Source: an uncultured Flavobacteriales bacterium (lineage in GTDB: Bacteria > Bacteroidota > Bacteroidia > Flavobacteriales_G > Salibacteraceae). Taken from it: DNA of 64,000 nt. Location: positions 1 through 64,000 of the forward strand of contig CAJXNO010000003.1 of assembly GCA_913057205.1 (NCBI GenBank). The letters are read 5' to 3'. The notes under the pieces are model-generated. The model was not told the DNA's origin and searched no databases. It saw only the letters and a program-made list of their open reading frames with translations. The position numbers were made by a program, and so were the translations under genes. Below are positions 17,687 to 28,600 of the stretch, piece after piece (the stretch's first letter is position 1; every line of letters starts with the position of its first letter).

Positions 17687-19636
17687 TCACTCCACCACCA
17701 TAAACTCCGTTCTTCGGTTCTCCGCCCTACCTGCTTCCGTTTCATTGCTGGCGATGGGTTTGGTTTGACCATAGCCTTTATACTGCAGCCTGCTGGCGTC
17801 AACTCCGCGTTGAACGAGGTAATCATACACGGCCTTGGCTCTGTTTTCCGATAATACTTGATTGCTTTCTGCACTGCCTTGGTTGTCGGTGTGTCCGCCG
17901 ATCTCGATCTTCATCTTGGGGTATGACTTAAGCAATCGCACCAATTTGTTCAACTCTGTTTCAGATACTGGCTTGAGATCGAACTTGTCGGTATCGAAAA
18001 ACACGTTCTTCAAGACCACCGCCTTTCCGGCGGCTATCGGTTGTAAGTCGATGTTCTTGGTGTAGGTATTGCGTTCGGTTGAAAGATCGAGTACGAAGTT
18101 CTCCGAGAAGTAGAGGTAGCCGTCCTTCTCTGCGATAAGTGCATAGTTCTCACTAGACGGAAGTACCACCAAGTAACCGCCATCCTTCTCATCACTAAAG
18201 GCTTGAACTACGGTGTCTTTCGCATTCAAGCCGATCAACTTGAACGCGGCTTGAAGCGGCTTTTTGGTATCTGCATCACGGATCACTCCAGAGAGGTAGG
18301 TGACCGGGTTCGGACGAAGCGCTTCAGGTAATTCAAACTTGTACAGATCCAATTCACCGTATCCACCCTCCCGATCGCTTGCGATCAATGCATAGCTTCC
18401 ATCTGCACTTACGAAGAAACTGTTCTCATGCCCGCTTGTATTGATCGGATAACCCACATTCACCGGGTCTTCCCAGCCACCGTCGGACTTTCGTCGGCTC
18501 ATGAAAATGTCCATGCTTCCCATGCCGACGTGTCCTTCCGAAGAGAAATACAAGGTCTTGTTATCGGGGTGGATGAACACCGATTCTTCATTTTGATCTG
18601 AATTGATGTTATTGGGCATTGGCATCGCTTTTGACCACTTTCCATTGATCAATTCGGTGTAGTAGATGTCAGAAGACTTCTCTCGGTACTCATCATATAC
18701 CCCACGTATGAAATAGAGCGTCTTGCCGTCAGAGGCAAAACATGGCTGCGTTTCCCAGTGCTTGCTATTGATGGTTCTGCCCATGTTCACCGGTTTCGAC
18801 CATTCGCGTCCGCGACGAACCGAAACAAAGAGGTCGCAACTGCCATAGCCTTCTTTGTCTTGTCCATAAACGCCATACAGCTCGCAGATCGTAAAGACCA
18901 CGTATTGTCCGTCAGGGGAGATGGTTGGTGCACCTTCTCGCCACGGACTGTTGATCGGCGGACCGGGGTTGTAGGCCTTGCCCCATTCATTGTTCTCATC
19001 CTTCTCGCAGAAGAAGAACTCTTCATCAATGCCTTTTGGGGCGTAAGGGTTGTCAGGGTTGTAGATCTCACGGGTGAAAATCAGCATTTGTTCATCCGCG
19101 GTCATGGCCGGGAAGTACTCGTTCCATTTAGAGTTGACCTTTTCTCCAAGGTTGATCGGATTGTACTCCACAGGATGTTCCAAGGCCCATAGGGCAAAGT
19201 CGCAGCTTGCCGCACCGCGCTGCGCAGCTTTGTAGTTATTAGACTGCGGCGGGGCGATGCCCATGTATTGTTCGTAGTAGCCCCTGGCAGTGGTGTAGTC
19301 CTCTTTTTGCTTCGAAAGCTCAGCGAGGTTGATCAGGAGATCCGGGACGTAGCGAGGGTCTTGTTCAACGATCCGTTCCATGTAGTCGACCGATTCTTCC
19401 ATGCGTCCCATTCGCATGTACAATTCACCAAGATCGAACATTGCATCGAGGTATTGCGGATCACGTTCCAAGGCCTTGTTTAGCATGATTTCCGCCTGAT
19501 CGAATCGGTTGAAGCGTTTGTGCTGACGGGCTTCTTGGTAGAATTTTAGCGCTCGATTGTCTTCCGTGCCTCCGCGCTGTGCCATGAGGTTTGATGCGAA
19601 ACAGAGGATCAAGAAGAGGGGAAGGAGCTGTCTCAT
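17687..19636 (-). CDS. porE: PorE-like T9SS envelope protein: TPR, PD40 propeller, carboxypeptidase-regulatory-like and OmpA domains
   Basis: A 649-residue periplasmic/outer-membrane protein. Signal peptide about 1-20; TPR repeats about 25-130 (AEIMLNKALERDPQYLDAMF); WD40-like PD40 beta-propeller about 165-435 (EGAPTISPDGQYVVFT, NKTLYFSSEGHVGMGSMDIF); carboxypeptidase-regulatory-like domain about 445-530 (LSGVIRDADTKKPLQAAF); peptidoglycan-binding OmpA domain about 540-649 (IEIGGHTDNQGSAESNQVLS, RAENRRTEF). This order is that of PorE (PG1058) of the Porphyromonas T9SS. Related paralogues exist, so PorE itself is likely, not certain. It overlaps queE by 4 bases. Confidence 0.78.
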   Translation of the reverse strand: MRQLLPLFLILCFASNLMAQRGGTEDNRALKFYQEARQHKRFNRFDQAEIMLNKALERDPQYLDAMFDLGELYMRMGRMEESVDYMERIVEQDPRYVPDLLINLAELSKQKEDYTTARGYYEQYMGIAPPQSNNYKAAQRGAASCDFALWALEHPVEYNPINLGEKVNSKWNEYFPAMTADEQMLIFTREIYNPDNPYAPKGIDEEFFFCEKDENNEWGKAYNPGPPINSPWREGAPTISPDGQYVVFTICELYGVYGQDKEGYGSCDLFVSVRRGREWSKPVNMGRTINSKHWETQPCFASDGKTLYFIRGVYDEYREKSSDIYYTELINGKWSKAMPMPNNINSDQNEESVFIHPDNKTLYFSSEGHVGMGSMDIFMSRRKSDGGWEDPVNVGYPINTSGHENSFFVSADGSYALIASDREGGYGELDLYKFELPEALRPNPVTYLSGVIRDADTKKPLQAAFKLIGLNAKDTVVQAFSDEKDGGYLVVLPSSENYALIAEKDGYLYFSENFVLDLSTERNTYTKNIDLQPIAAGKAVVLKNVFFDTDKFDLKPVSETELNKLVRLLKSYPKMKIEIGGHTDNQGSAESNQVLSENRAKAVYDYLVQRGVDASRLQYKGYGQTKPIASNETEAGRAENRRTEFMVVE

Positions 19637-20247
19637 GGAATCTCGAGGTATTTATGGGTTTGCAGGCTCACCCGCCATTCTGGGTGGGCTGCAATATAGG
19701 AAACGATCAACTCCATGGATGCATTGCGTTTGCTCCACTCCGGTTGAAGGTACAGCAATGCTTCCTCACGAAGTTGTTCGCGGTGCTCTTCGGCAAAAGC
19801 AAAGTCGCTCTTATGGTAAACCACCACTTTGAGTTCGTTTGCCTGAGCATAGATATCGGGCAGTGGGGCCTTAAACTTCTTTGGGGAAAAAGTTACCCAA
19901 TCCCAATCGCCGGTCAATGGATGGGCTCCTGAGGTCTCGATGTGGGTGGCAATACCTGCAGCATGCATGGCGTCGGTAAGCGGTTGAAGGTCATGCATGG
20001 CTGGCTCACCTCCTGTGATCACAGCAAGCTTTAATCCAGAAGACCGCACAAACGCGATCAAGCTATCCAGCTCAACCTGTGGATGCACATCCAAGGGCCA
20101 GCTCTCTTTTACATCGCACCAATGGCAGCCTACGTCGCACCCACCTAAACGGATGAAATAGGCCGCTCTACCACTATGGAAGCCTTCGCCTTGGATGGTT
20201 GGGAAGTGCTCCATTACCGGGTACCTAATGTTTGATCTTTCGTTCAC
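19633..20247 (-). CDS. queE: 7-carboxy-7-deazaguanine synthase (radical SAM)
   Basis: A 204-residue radical SAM enzyme of queuosine/7-deazapurine biosynthesis that converts 6-carboxytetrahydropterin to CDG. The motif GGCDVGCHWCDVKESW carries the three cluster-binding cysteines. EHFPTIQGEGFHSGRAA is the usual N-terminal substrate loop, and AVITGGEPAMHDL is the SAM-binding GGE motif. An in-frame TTG at 20265 lies inside the -7 box, so I chose GTG at 20247; ATG at 20214 is also possible. It is co-transcribed with, and overlaps, the PorE-like gene, an unusual pairing by function. Confidence 0.92.
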   Translation of the reverse strand: MNERSNIRYPVMEHFPTIQGEGFHSGRAAYFIRLGGCDVGCHWCDVKESWPLDVHPQVELDSLIAFVRSSGLKLAVITGGEPAMHDLQPLTDAMHAAGIATHIETSGAHPLTGDWDWVTFSPKKFKAPLPDIYAQANELKVVVYHKSDFAFAEEHREQLREEALLYLQPEWSKRNASMELIVSYIAAHPEWRVSLQTHKYLEIP

Positions 20248-20262
20248 GTTAAGAATCGGCTG

Positions 20263-20270
20263 CAAAAGTA
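20263..20270 (-). promoter_or_regulatory. queE -7 box TACTTTTG
   Basis: A TAnnTTTG match on the minus strand, 15 bases before the GTG start at 20247. It argues against the longer queE frame starting at 20265. Confidence 0.5.
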
Positions 20271-20289
20271 CATTCTGCAGTCGCTTCGA

Positions 20290-20320
20290 TTGACCTGCTC
20301 GAAGTTGTCTGTTAAATTTG
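20290..20320 (+). promoter_or_regulatory. DUF4301 gene promoter, TTG-N20-TAAATTTG
   Basis: TTG (20290-20292), a 20-base spacer and TAAATTTG (20313-20320) match the Bacteroidota promoter. The -7 box ends 5 bases before the ATG at 20326, implying a leaderless mRNA, or use of the ATG at 20338. It is back to back with the queE promoter. Confidence 0.6.
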
Positions 20321-20325
20321 TGGAT

Positions 20326-21777
20326 ATGACCGAGACTATGCTCCAGTATAAAACGCCGGAAACCGTTTCAATAGCTTACCAGCAATCCCTCATTCAGCAG
20401 GGAGGCTCCTACATCAAGCTGCTTCGTCCGGCAACCATCGGAGGAGGCATCTATCGCTTCGATGAGCAGCGAAGGGACGCACTCATCCGTCGTTTCAATG
20501 ATGCCGCGAATCGGCTCGACATGATCAAGTTTGTTCCAGCATCGGGCGCAGCTACCCGCATGTTCAAGCGAATCTACATGTGGATAGCGGATGCTGAAAC
20601 CCATAAAGAGGACATCGAGGCCTTCTTCACCAAGGTAGAAGCGTTTGCTTTTTTTGAAGAGTGGGTAACGGCAGCTGATCAAGCAGACCTCGAAACCTTT
20701 GAGGCAGGCTTGCAGTCAAAGGTGTCTTGGCTCAAGCTTTTGGTTGACCCTTCCTACCTCGGCCTCGCCCAGCGTCCAAAAGGTTTGATTCCTTTCCATC
20801 AATACGGCGAGATCGTCCACACGCCAGTGGTAGAGCACTTGAAAGAGGGGATGGCCTACGCTGCACAGCATAAACTTGCACGCATCACCTTTACGGTATC
20901 TCCGGAACATGAGGAAGGTTTCAAAGAGGAGGTGCAGCATTGGATCCAACAAGAGCCATTCAAGCAGGTGAAATGGGACATCGCTTTTACCCATCAAGAT
21001 CCGTCAACCGATACCATTGCGCTTGATGAAGCAGGAAAAGTGGTAGAAGCAGAGGACGGAAAGCCGCTTCGTCGTCCCGGTGGACATGGAGCCTTGATCC
21101 ACAACCTGAATGATTTGGATGCCGACATGGTCTTCATCAAGAACATAGACAACGTAGCGCATGACCGCTTACTCGCTACTACCGCAGCGCACAAGAAAGT
21201 GATCGCTGGGCTGCTCTTGGAATTTCGTGCCGATTTGAAGTCGTTGCATGCAGATTTACATAAAGGCTTGGTGGATGAGCAGTTGATCAATGACCTTCGA
21301 GACAAGTGGGGGTTACGGATCCCGAGGGATTACAAAAAGCTGAAGGCGTATATCAATCGACCAATTCGAGTTTGTGGCATGGTGAAGAATGAAGGCGAGC
21401 CCGGCGGTGGGCCTTTTTGGACGATCGATCAGCATACGGGAGAGAGCCTTCAGATTGTTGAGAAAGCGCAGATAGATCCGGCTGACTCTAGGCAACAACG
21501 CATCGCCGAAGGAGCCACCCACTTCAATCCAGTAGATCTGGTATGCTACCTGAAGAACATGGATGAAGACCCCATCGATCTATTGGATTACGTGAACGGA
21601 GAGCAGTACTTTACGGTGGAGAAAACACAGGAGGGAAGGGTAATCAAAGGGCTGGAGTGGCCTGGCTTATGGAATGGGACGATGGCACACTGGATCACTT
21701 TGTTTGTTGAAGTTCCCATGGAGACCTTCAACCCGGTGAAAGAACTTCAAGATCTCTTCCGGGAGAACCATCGTTAA
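20326..21777 (+). CDS. DUF4301 family protein
   Basis: A 483-residue cytoplasmic protein. The segments LRPATIGGGIYRF, KFVPASGAATRMFKRIY, FHQYGEIVHTPVVEHLKEG, RRPGGHGALIHNLND, RVCGMVKNEGEPGGGPFW and LWNGTMAHWITLFVEVP are the conserved blocks of DUF4301, found in Bacteroidota. The PASGAATRMF block resembles the phosphate loop of nucleotidyltransferase-like folds, but no activity is established to my knowledge. It is divergent from queE and stands alone. The start at 20326 or 20338 depends on where transcription begins. Confidence 0.85.
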   Translation: MTETMLQYKTPETVSIAYQQSLIQQGGSYIKLLRPATIGGGIYRFDEQRRDALIRRFNDAANRLDMIKFVPASGAATRMFKRIYMWIADAETHKEDIEAFFTKVEAFAFFEEWVTAADQADLETFEAGLQSKVSWLKLLVDPSYLGLAQRPKGLIPFHQYGEIVHTPVVEHLKEGMAYAAQHKLARITFTVSPEHEEGFKEEVQHWIQQEPFKQVKWDIAFTHQDPSTDTIALDEAGKVVEAEDGKPLRRPGGHGALIHNLNDLDADMVFIKNIDNVAHDRLLATTAAHKKVIAGLLLEFRADLKSLHADLHKGLVDEQLINDLRDKWGLRIPRDYKKLKAYINRPIRVCGMVKNEGEPGGGPFWTIDQHTGESLQIVEKAQIDPADSRQQRIAEGATHFNPVDLVCYLKNMDEDPIDLLDYVNGEQYFTVEKTQEGRVIKGLEWPGLWNGTMAHWITLFVEVPMETFNPVKELQDLFRENHR

Positions 21778-21906
21778 AGTGAGATGGGTGAAGCAACCCT
21801 TAGCTACGGATTGCGACTACGAAGTAGATGAATTTTAGGACGAATCCGTATTTTTACCGGATATTCTGAACTTTCTTGATAACGAACTAGTTAGAAAACC
21901 TTGAGT

Positions 21907-22239
21907 ATGAGCATGAAAACGTTTCTTCTTGCGGCAGGATTAGCAATATGTTGCCATTTCGGTGTTCAGGCACAGGCTACAGATGCGCCTGGTCTGCCTT
22001 ACCACGTGCCCACGATAATGGAGATCATTCAGGATGCGGTAGAACAGCCTACCGATACCAATGCGTTTGTTCAGATGCTCTTTGATCATGAAGAGTTCCC
22101 TGCAATCGAGCTGGGTTCGCCGCTTTCCGAGCAACAAAAGGAGGATATCCAAACTTGGGTAGAAACACATGTGCCGGAAATGCAGGAATTTCAGTGGCAA
22201 CGCAAGGTCAATTACGATAAATTTTACCTCAACCAGTAA
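21907..22239 (+). CDS. Small secreted protein heading the adhesin operon
   Basis: A 110-residue protein with a signal peptide (ICCHFGVQAQA, cleavage near residue 25 after AQA). The mature part is acidic and contains the segment QPTDTNAFVQMLFDHEEFP followed by TWVETHVPEM. A similar set of positions (PTQENAFIAGFMEQYDVP ... TWYWWASHHP) occurs in the small secreted protein that closes the operon at 29.1 kb. It is followed after 11 bases by the first giant adhesin. Function unknown. A start at the ATG at 21913 is equally possible. Confidence 0.72.
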   Translation: MSMKTFLLAAGLAICCHFGVQAQATDAPGLPYHVPTIMEIIQDAVEQPTDTNAFVQMLFDHEEFPAIELGSPLSEQQKEDIQTWVETHVPEMQEFQWQRKVNYDKFYLNQ

Positions 22240-22250
22240 AGGAAGATTAT

Positions 22251-25200
22251 ATGAAGGCGGTTTTTACTAAAGCTACCATCGCGCTCGGTTTTATGGTATT
22301 CGCGATGTTTGGATGGACTCCAAACGCGAGTGCTCAAACACCGATCACCATTGGGCCTCAGTCGAATACGTTCACCAGCATGGTGCGAGGATACTATTTT
22401 ACCTCCCCGGTGAACTTTACGATTTGTGGACTATACATTCCAACGGATGCCTCCACGGGTGATCAGAACGTTGAGATCGTTCGTTTTACCAGTGCAGCGC
22501 CACCCGCATGGCCAGCCACCACCAATGCATTTACTTCATTGTTCTATCAGAATAACTATGCGGTCAATGCGATGATTCCATGTAACGTTTCTGTGAGCAA
22601 CGGAGACATCATGGGTATCTATGGTGCACGGGGTGCTAACATGGTCAACAGCTATGATGGCGTAAATTATGTAACGCAGATATCAGGTCAGAACGCGACG
22701 CTTTCACGTTCAGGAATGCAGGCGAATTTGAGTACAGGTCAAATGGCCAATATTTGGGCAGAGACGTGGTACAACATCGGTCGTATCATCATGTATTACA
22801 ATTGTTGTCCAGCGCCACCTGCTCCATCCGGACCGTTTACTGGTCCGATGACTGTTTGTCAAGGGGATACCGTAACCTACTCTATTCCGTGGGACCCACT
22901 CGCGGTAGAGTATGAGTGGACTGTTCCTGCTGGTGATTCTATTCTTTCTGGACAAGGTGATTCCTTAATTACTGTGGCGATTGGACCTAACTCTACAGGA
23001 GGTCAGATATGCGTTGCAATGGAGGATACGTGTACTACTGGACCGGATACGTGCTTTACCTACATGATCGATATGCCGGCTACACCTGTTTCGATTTCAG
23101 GTCCTACAACGCTTTGTCAGAATAACTCAGCTAACTATACTACGATTCCTGTTTCAGGGGCGAGTTCATATAATTGGACGGTTGATAATGGAGCAACCAT
23201 CACATCAGGTCAGGGCGGAACGAACGTGAATATCAGTTTCCCCAATGTTGGTACAACGAATGTTTGTGTTTCTGCCGTTGATGCTTGTGCAGAAGGTGAT
23301 AGCATATGTTTTACAGTCGATGTGAGTCCAGGGCCAAGTCCTGCTGTTGGAGGTCCAGACCGAATCGTATGTCAAGGATTACAGGTAGGTCTCTTAGCTA
23401 CGAACCCGACAACGGGAACGGGGCATTGGCAAATTGCGAACGCACCATTAGGTAATGGTGGTACGTTCTCGGATACCCTTGATAACTTGTCTACCTATAC
23501 TACCCTTCAACAAGGTGTTCACACGTTAGAATGGGTAGTGTCTACACCAGGATGTCCGCCCAATGTAGATGAAGTCGAAGTAGAAGTACTCGTTGAACCA
23601 ACCGCTGACTTCAGCTTTGAGCCAGGTTGCGAAGGCGCTCCAATTGACTTCCAAGATGAGTCGGACGGTAATGGAACAACCATCGGGTCCTACTACTGGG
23701 ACATGAATAGTGACGGCATTTTTGATCATTACGGAACCAGCTTCCAACACAACTTTGTTGGGTCAGGAACCTTTATGGTTCAGTTGATTACTACGAACCT
23801 TGGTTGTGCCGATACTATTGTTAAACCTGTGCAAGTGTGGCCAAAACCTTATGTTGGATTTGATATGGATGATGACTGCCAAGGTGCAGCCATAGCATTC
23901 AACAACACTACCTCGCTCGCAGGAGGTACGTTGGATTCATTGACTTGGAACTTCGGTGATGGTACGGGACCACAGATAACCACCGCACCGAATCTGAACA
24001 TGTATCCAAACTACCTCTATGATGATCCAGGAGATTATAACGTGAGTTTGCGCGCAGTATCTGACCAAGGTTGTGTTGGTACTTACTCGGATTCCGTGCG
24101 AATCTTCGATAATCCAGAGGCGAGCTTCTCTGTTGATAATGCTTGTCAATTCCAAACCACATCATTCAATGACTTGAGTACGGTGAATGATGCGAATATC
24201 GCTGTTTGGGCATGGGACCTTGACGCTACAACATCTAACCAACAGAACCCAACCTATGACTACAACGTAGGAGGAATGGTGCCGGTAACCCTGTGGGTAG
24301 AGAGTAGCCAAGGATGTCAAGATGATACCACAATGCAAATCGAGGTCTTCCCTTCTCCAACGGCAGATTTCAACTTCACCAATCGGGTGTGTGAAGGAGA
24401 GGTAACCACCTTGGAACAGGTTGCAACCATTGCCTACGGCGGCTTTGATAGCTTTGATTGGTTGGTGATTGATGACTCCGTGACCGCTTCAGGACCGCAG
24501 TTCCAATATGCCTTTGATTCGTATGGAACGGCAAAGGTGCGGTTGACGGTAACGTCAGATGAAGGCTGCGTTGATGACATTACGAAGGATGTACCTGTTT
24601 ATGAGACGCCCATCGCAGATTTTAAGTTCAACAATGCTTGTGAAGACGTTGCGATCAATTTCCGCGACAGTTCAGATTTCAGTGGTGCTATCGATCGCTT
24701 CACGTGGAAGTTTGATGATGGAACGTCATGGGTTTCTGAACAGTACCCTACACATACATTTGACACCTTCGGAACCTATGATGTTACATTGATCGTGGAG
24801 TCGCATAAAGGATGCTTGGATTCGATCACGTATCCAATTGACATTTATGAGCGTGTTAATCCTCGTTTTGTTGCGGTTGAAGATTCGGGTTGTTCGCCAT
24901 TCATGGCTGAGCTGGTAGATAATACCCTCAATCAAACCGGTACGGAGCTGACCTATACTTGGACCTTCATGGATGGTGTTTCAAGGGTAGATACCTCTTA
25001 CTTTACTTATGTGAATGAAAGCGGCAAGGCTAAGTCCTACGATGTGCGCTTAGACATTCTTTCTGATAGAGGATGTTTCAGTACATATACGATTGAAGAC
25101 TACTTGACTGTATTACCACAGCCTTTGGCATACTTCGAAACAGATCAAGATCTCAATACGATCTTGACAACCAACCCAGTGGTACAATTCATGAATAAGT

Positions 25201-25658
25201 CGCAGCAGGAGAATCGCGTTCGCTGGTATTTCGGAGATGGTACGACTTCAACGCTTCAGAATCCAAGTCATCAGTATGACTATGAAGGACAGTATGAAAT
25301 CACGCTGGAGGCCAAGAATTATTTGAATTGTGTTGATTCCTTCCAAATGACGGCAAATGTGGTTCATGAAAACCGTCCATTCATTCCATCCGGCTTTACA
25401 CCAAATGGTGACGGCCTCAATGACTTCTTCTATGTTGAGGGGCTTCAGGAAGTGACGAATGTGACGATGGATGTATTCGACCGTTGGGGAAACCAAATCT
25501 TCCATGCGGTTGGGAAGGACGCCCGTTGGGATGGTAAGGACATGCAGTCCCGAATCGTTCAACAAGGTGTTTATGCCTACAGGGTGGTCTACGAAGATGC
25601 CAACGGCAAGGAATACGAATACCAAGGAAACGTAACCGTTTTAGGAGTTAACCGATAA
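22251..25658 (+). CDS. Giant secreted PKD-repeat adhesin with T9SS type B (gliding-associated) sorting domain
   Basis: A 1135-residue protein. Signal peptide about 1-28 (NASAQ); an N-terminal domain of about 160 residues; Ig/PKD-like region from about 200; then seven PKD or PKD-like repeats between about 450 and 1040 (LTWNFGDGTGP, FTWKFDDGTSW, VRWYFGDGTTS). The C-terminal 95 residues (PFIPSGFTPNGDGLNDFFY ... FDRWGNQIF ... WDGKD) are the CHU_C/type B sorting domain. The protein is exported by T9SS and held at the surface, often by a PorP/SprF-type partner, none of which lies nearby. It is followed after 5 bases by a second adhesin of similar design. Confidence 0.9.
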   Translation: MKAVFTKATIALGFMVFAMFGWTPNASAQTPITIGPQSNTFTSMVRGYYFTSPVNFTICGLYIPTDASTGDQNVEIVRFTSAAPPAWPATTNAFTSLFYQNNYAVNAMIPCNVSVSNGDIMGIYGARGANMVNSYDGVNYVTQISGQNATLSRSGMQANLSTGQMANIWAETWYNIGRIIMYYNCCPAPPAPSGPFTGPMTVCQGDTVTYSIPWDPLAVEYEWTVPAGDSILSGQGDSLITVAIGPNSTGGQICVAMEDTCTTGPDTCFTYMIDMPATPVSISGPTTLCQNNSANYTTIPVSGASSYNWTVDNGATITSGQGGTNVNISFPNVGTTNVCVSAVDACAEGDSICFTVDVSPGPSPAVGGPDRIVCQGLQVGLLATNPTTGTGHWQIANAPLGNGGTFSDTLDNLSTYTTLQQGVHTLEWVVSTPGCPPNVDEVEVEVLVEPTADFSFEPGCEGAPIDFQDESDGNGTTIGSYYWDMNSDGIFDHYGTSFQHNFVGSGTFMVQLITTNLGCADTIVKPVQVWPKPYVGFDMDDDCQGAAIAFNNTTSLAGGTLDSLTWNFGDGTGPQITTAPNLNMYPNYLYDDPGDYNVSLRAVSDQGCVGTYSDSVRIFDNPEASFSVDNACQFQTTSFNDLSTVNDANIAVWAWDLDATTSNQQNPTYDYNVGGMVPVTLWVESSQGCQDDTTMQIEVFPSPTADFNFTNRVCEGEVTTLEQVATIAYGGFDSFDWLVIDDSVTASGPQFQYAFDSYGTAKVRLTVTSDEGCVDDITKDVPVYETPIADFKFNNACEDVAINFRDSSDFSGAIDRFTWKFDDGTSWVSEQYPTHTFDTFGTYDVTLIVESHKGCLDSITYPIDIYERVNPRFVAVEDSGCSPFMAELVDNTLNQTGTELTYTWTFMDGVSRVDTSYFTYVNESGKAKSYDVRLDILSDRGCFSTYTIEDYLTVLPQPLAYFETDQDLNTILTTNPVVQFMNKSQQENRVRWYFGDGTTSTLQNPSHQYDYEGQYEITLEAKNYLNCVDSFQMTANVVHENRPFIPSGFTPNGDGLNDFFYVEGLQEVTNVTMDVFDRWGNQIFHAVGKDARWDGKDMQSRIVQQGVYAYRVVYEDANGKEYEYQGNVTVLGVNR

Positions 25659-25663
25659 GATCC

Positions 25664-28600
25664 ATGATAGCAGCGACAAAACTTCGATTCGTGGCGTTGA
25701 TTGCAGCGCTCCTTTCCATCGGAAGCTACGATGTAATGGGGCAGTGTAATAACCCTAGCGGTACGCCTTACGCTACCAATAATGGCCAAGATGGTATCAT
25801 GTTTACCATTACGGCCAAAGAAAACATCGTGATTGATTCGTTTGCGAATAATCATGGACCAGGCACCATTCCAGAATATAGGATCTACTATAAGTGTGGT
25901 GATGCCACATCAGCAACTACGAATGCAGCAGCATGGACTTTGATCGGTTCTGCGTTTAATGTGGTTTCTGCAGGAACCAACCTTCCTACCATAATTCCCA
26001 TCAACGTTAATATTCCGATGTCGGAGTATCAAACGGTTGCATTTTATCTCACTACTGCTGGAAGTGGTCCGATTTGTCGATATACCAATGGAACGCAGGT
26101 GTGTGATTCGTTAGGAGGTAACCCAGAGTTGGTGATTCATGAAGGCTATGGTAAGGATTATCCTTTTGGAGCTACTTTTAATCCCCGTGAATTCAACGGA
26201 ACCGTATACTATCACTGTACAGGAAGCTCTCAGCTGAGCATCAACGGAAATTTTACATTTTGCAACGTTACGGTAGGACAACAAGAAACCTATACCCTGA
26301 CCAACGGTAATAATCCAACCGCTTGTGCCAACAACGCTGGTATCGCTTGGGTTGTGCCACCTGGTATGAGCATAGTGAGTGGTGGTAATAGCGATACGGT
26401 TACCGTGCAGTTCAATAGCTCGAACGTCACAGGAGATATCTGTGCAGCAATGCTGGGTTGTGATGGTACCGATACGGTTGGTTATGTATGCGAGCCTTTG
26501 TTGAGTCAGCCTGCAGCGGCCAATGCTGGTCCAGATACCACGATTTGTAGCTCTTCATATCAACTTCAAGGAAACCAAGGAAGTGGTTTTTGGGAAGTAG
26601 TAAGCGGCTCTGGAGTTTTGACGGATCCCTATGAATACAACACCGTTGTGTCTGGATTGAGTGTAGGTGCGAATGTTTTCCGCTGGAATTTGGGCGGAGG
26701 CGGCTGCCCATTCAGCTCAGACGAGGTAACCATAACGGTGAATCCAATCCCAATTGCCCAGTTTAACCCTTACAATGTTTGTGACGGTGAGGCGGTGAAC
26801 CTTCAAGATAGTTCTTATGCTTTAAGTGGAAACATCATTGGTTGGAGTTGGGATGTGGACGACGACGGGACCAACGATTACACTACAAGTAATTTCAACC
26901 ATGTCTATCCTGGGCCTGGAACGTATCAATGTCGACTGGCAGTTACGGCGAATCAAGGGTGTACGGATACGGTGATTCATGTTATCGAAGTGCATCCTAA
27001 TCCAGAAGCTGAATTCACCTATTCTCCTGATTGCGAAGGGGTGCCTGTTGCCTTTAATGACACAAGTGAAATCCTAAGTGGAATGATAACCGATTGGGAA
27101 TGGGACTTTGGTGACGGTACTGCTCCGAGTTTTGCGCAGGACCCCGGTCATGTCTATCAGTCAGATGGATTGTACTTGGTGTCGCTTACGGTAACAAGCG
27201 CCCTCGGCTGTTCTGATACCTATACGGATACCGTAGAAGTCTACAGTATTCCGAATGTTGATTTCGGTTCCGAAGAGGTGTGTCAGCATGATACGGTATT
27301 CTTCCGCGACAGCTCAACTTCTGTTCAGGGAGTGATCAATTACTGGGACTGGGATTTTGGCGATGGAGCACCTACCGTGCAGCAACAGGATACTGCGCAC
27401 TTTTATGTGAATCACGGTACCTACTTTGTTCGTTTGACGGTTGCTACAGATCGAGGTTGTACCAACACCGTGGTGAAGCCTCACCGATCATTCCCGGTAC
27501 CTGTACCTAATTATTCTCAGGAAGGTGTCTGCGAAGAGCAAGAAGTCTTCTTCAATGATGAATCTACCGTAGACCCTATGTTTGGGTCTACCTTGGTTGG
27601 CTACGATTGGGCCTTTGGAGATGGTGATTCTGCCTCCAATGAGCGAGTCGGACACTACTACCAAGATCCTGGTGAGTACATTCTCGGTCATACACCGATC
27701 ACCAACTATGGTTGTACCACCACCTATGAATACGATATTCTGATTCGTCCACGTCCTCGTCCAAATGCCATCGTTTTGGATGATAAGGTGTGTGCGGGTA
27801 ATGTGATTCGCTATACCGATCAAACCTTCTTCGATCCAACCTATGACTCTACTGGGGTCGTGAGTTGGCAGTGGTATTTCGGTGACGGAAAGTCTTCCGT
27901 AGAGAAAAACCCTAAGAATATCTTCGCAGAAGGTGGCGACTACCGTACCGTGTTGATCGTGGAAACGGGATACGGCTGTATTGACTCTTCTGTGATCACA
28001 ACGCAGGTCTACCACAACCCAGTGGCTGACTTTAGACCGGATACGTTGGAAGGTTGTTCTCCGCATTGCGTAACCTTCATAAATAACTCAACCATCGCTA
28101 CCGGCGAAGACCTGGCCTATGCGTGGTCGTTTGGAGATGGAGCAGGTAACGTTTTGGATGTCAACCCAACCCACTGCTATGAGGTAGAAGATGGAACAGG
28201 AATCTCTAATTTCCCTGTAGACCTTGAAGTGACTTCGGCAAAAGGTTGTTCAGACTCATTGCGAATGGAGAACAGGGTGCGCATTCATGCGCGTCCGATC
28301 GCAGATTTTGACTTGAGTGCGGGGGCGATCAGTTTGTTGGATTCAGTTGTGTTCATCGATGACTACTCTGTTGGAGCGGATTATTGGATGTGGGACTTCG
28401 GCGACTCAACTACTTCCATCTCTAGCTCTCCGATCAAGCACGTTTATCAAGAGCCAGGCTTGTATGAGATCAAGCTGATCGTGGAAGATAACTTCGGTTG
28501 CGATGATTCTACCATGCGCAAACTCCTCGTGGAACGTCACCAAACCCTGTTTGTTCCATCAGGTTTTACACCAAATGGCGATGGTCTGAATGATGTGTTT

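Noticed and set aside
18758-19192. 144-codon plus-strand frame inside the PorE-like gene
   Set aside because: Opposite-strand shadow; the minus-strand frame encodes conserved PD40 repeats.
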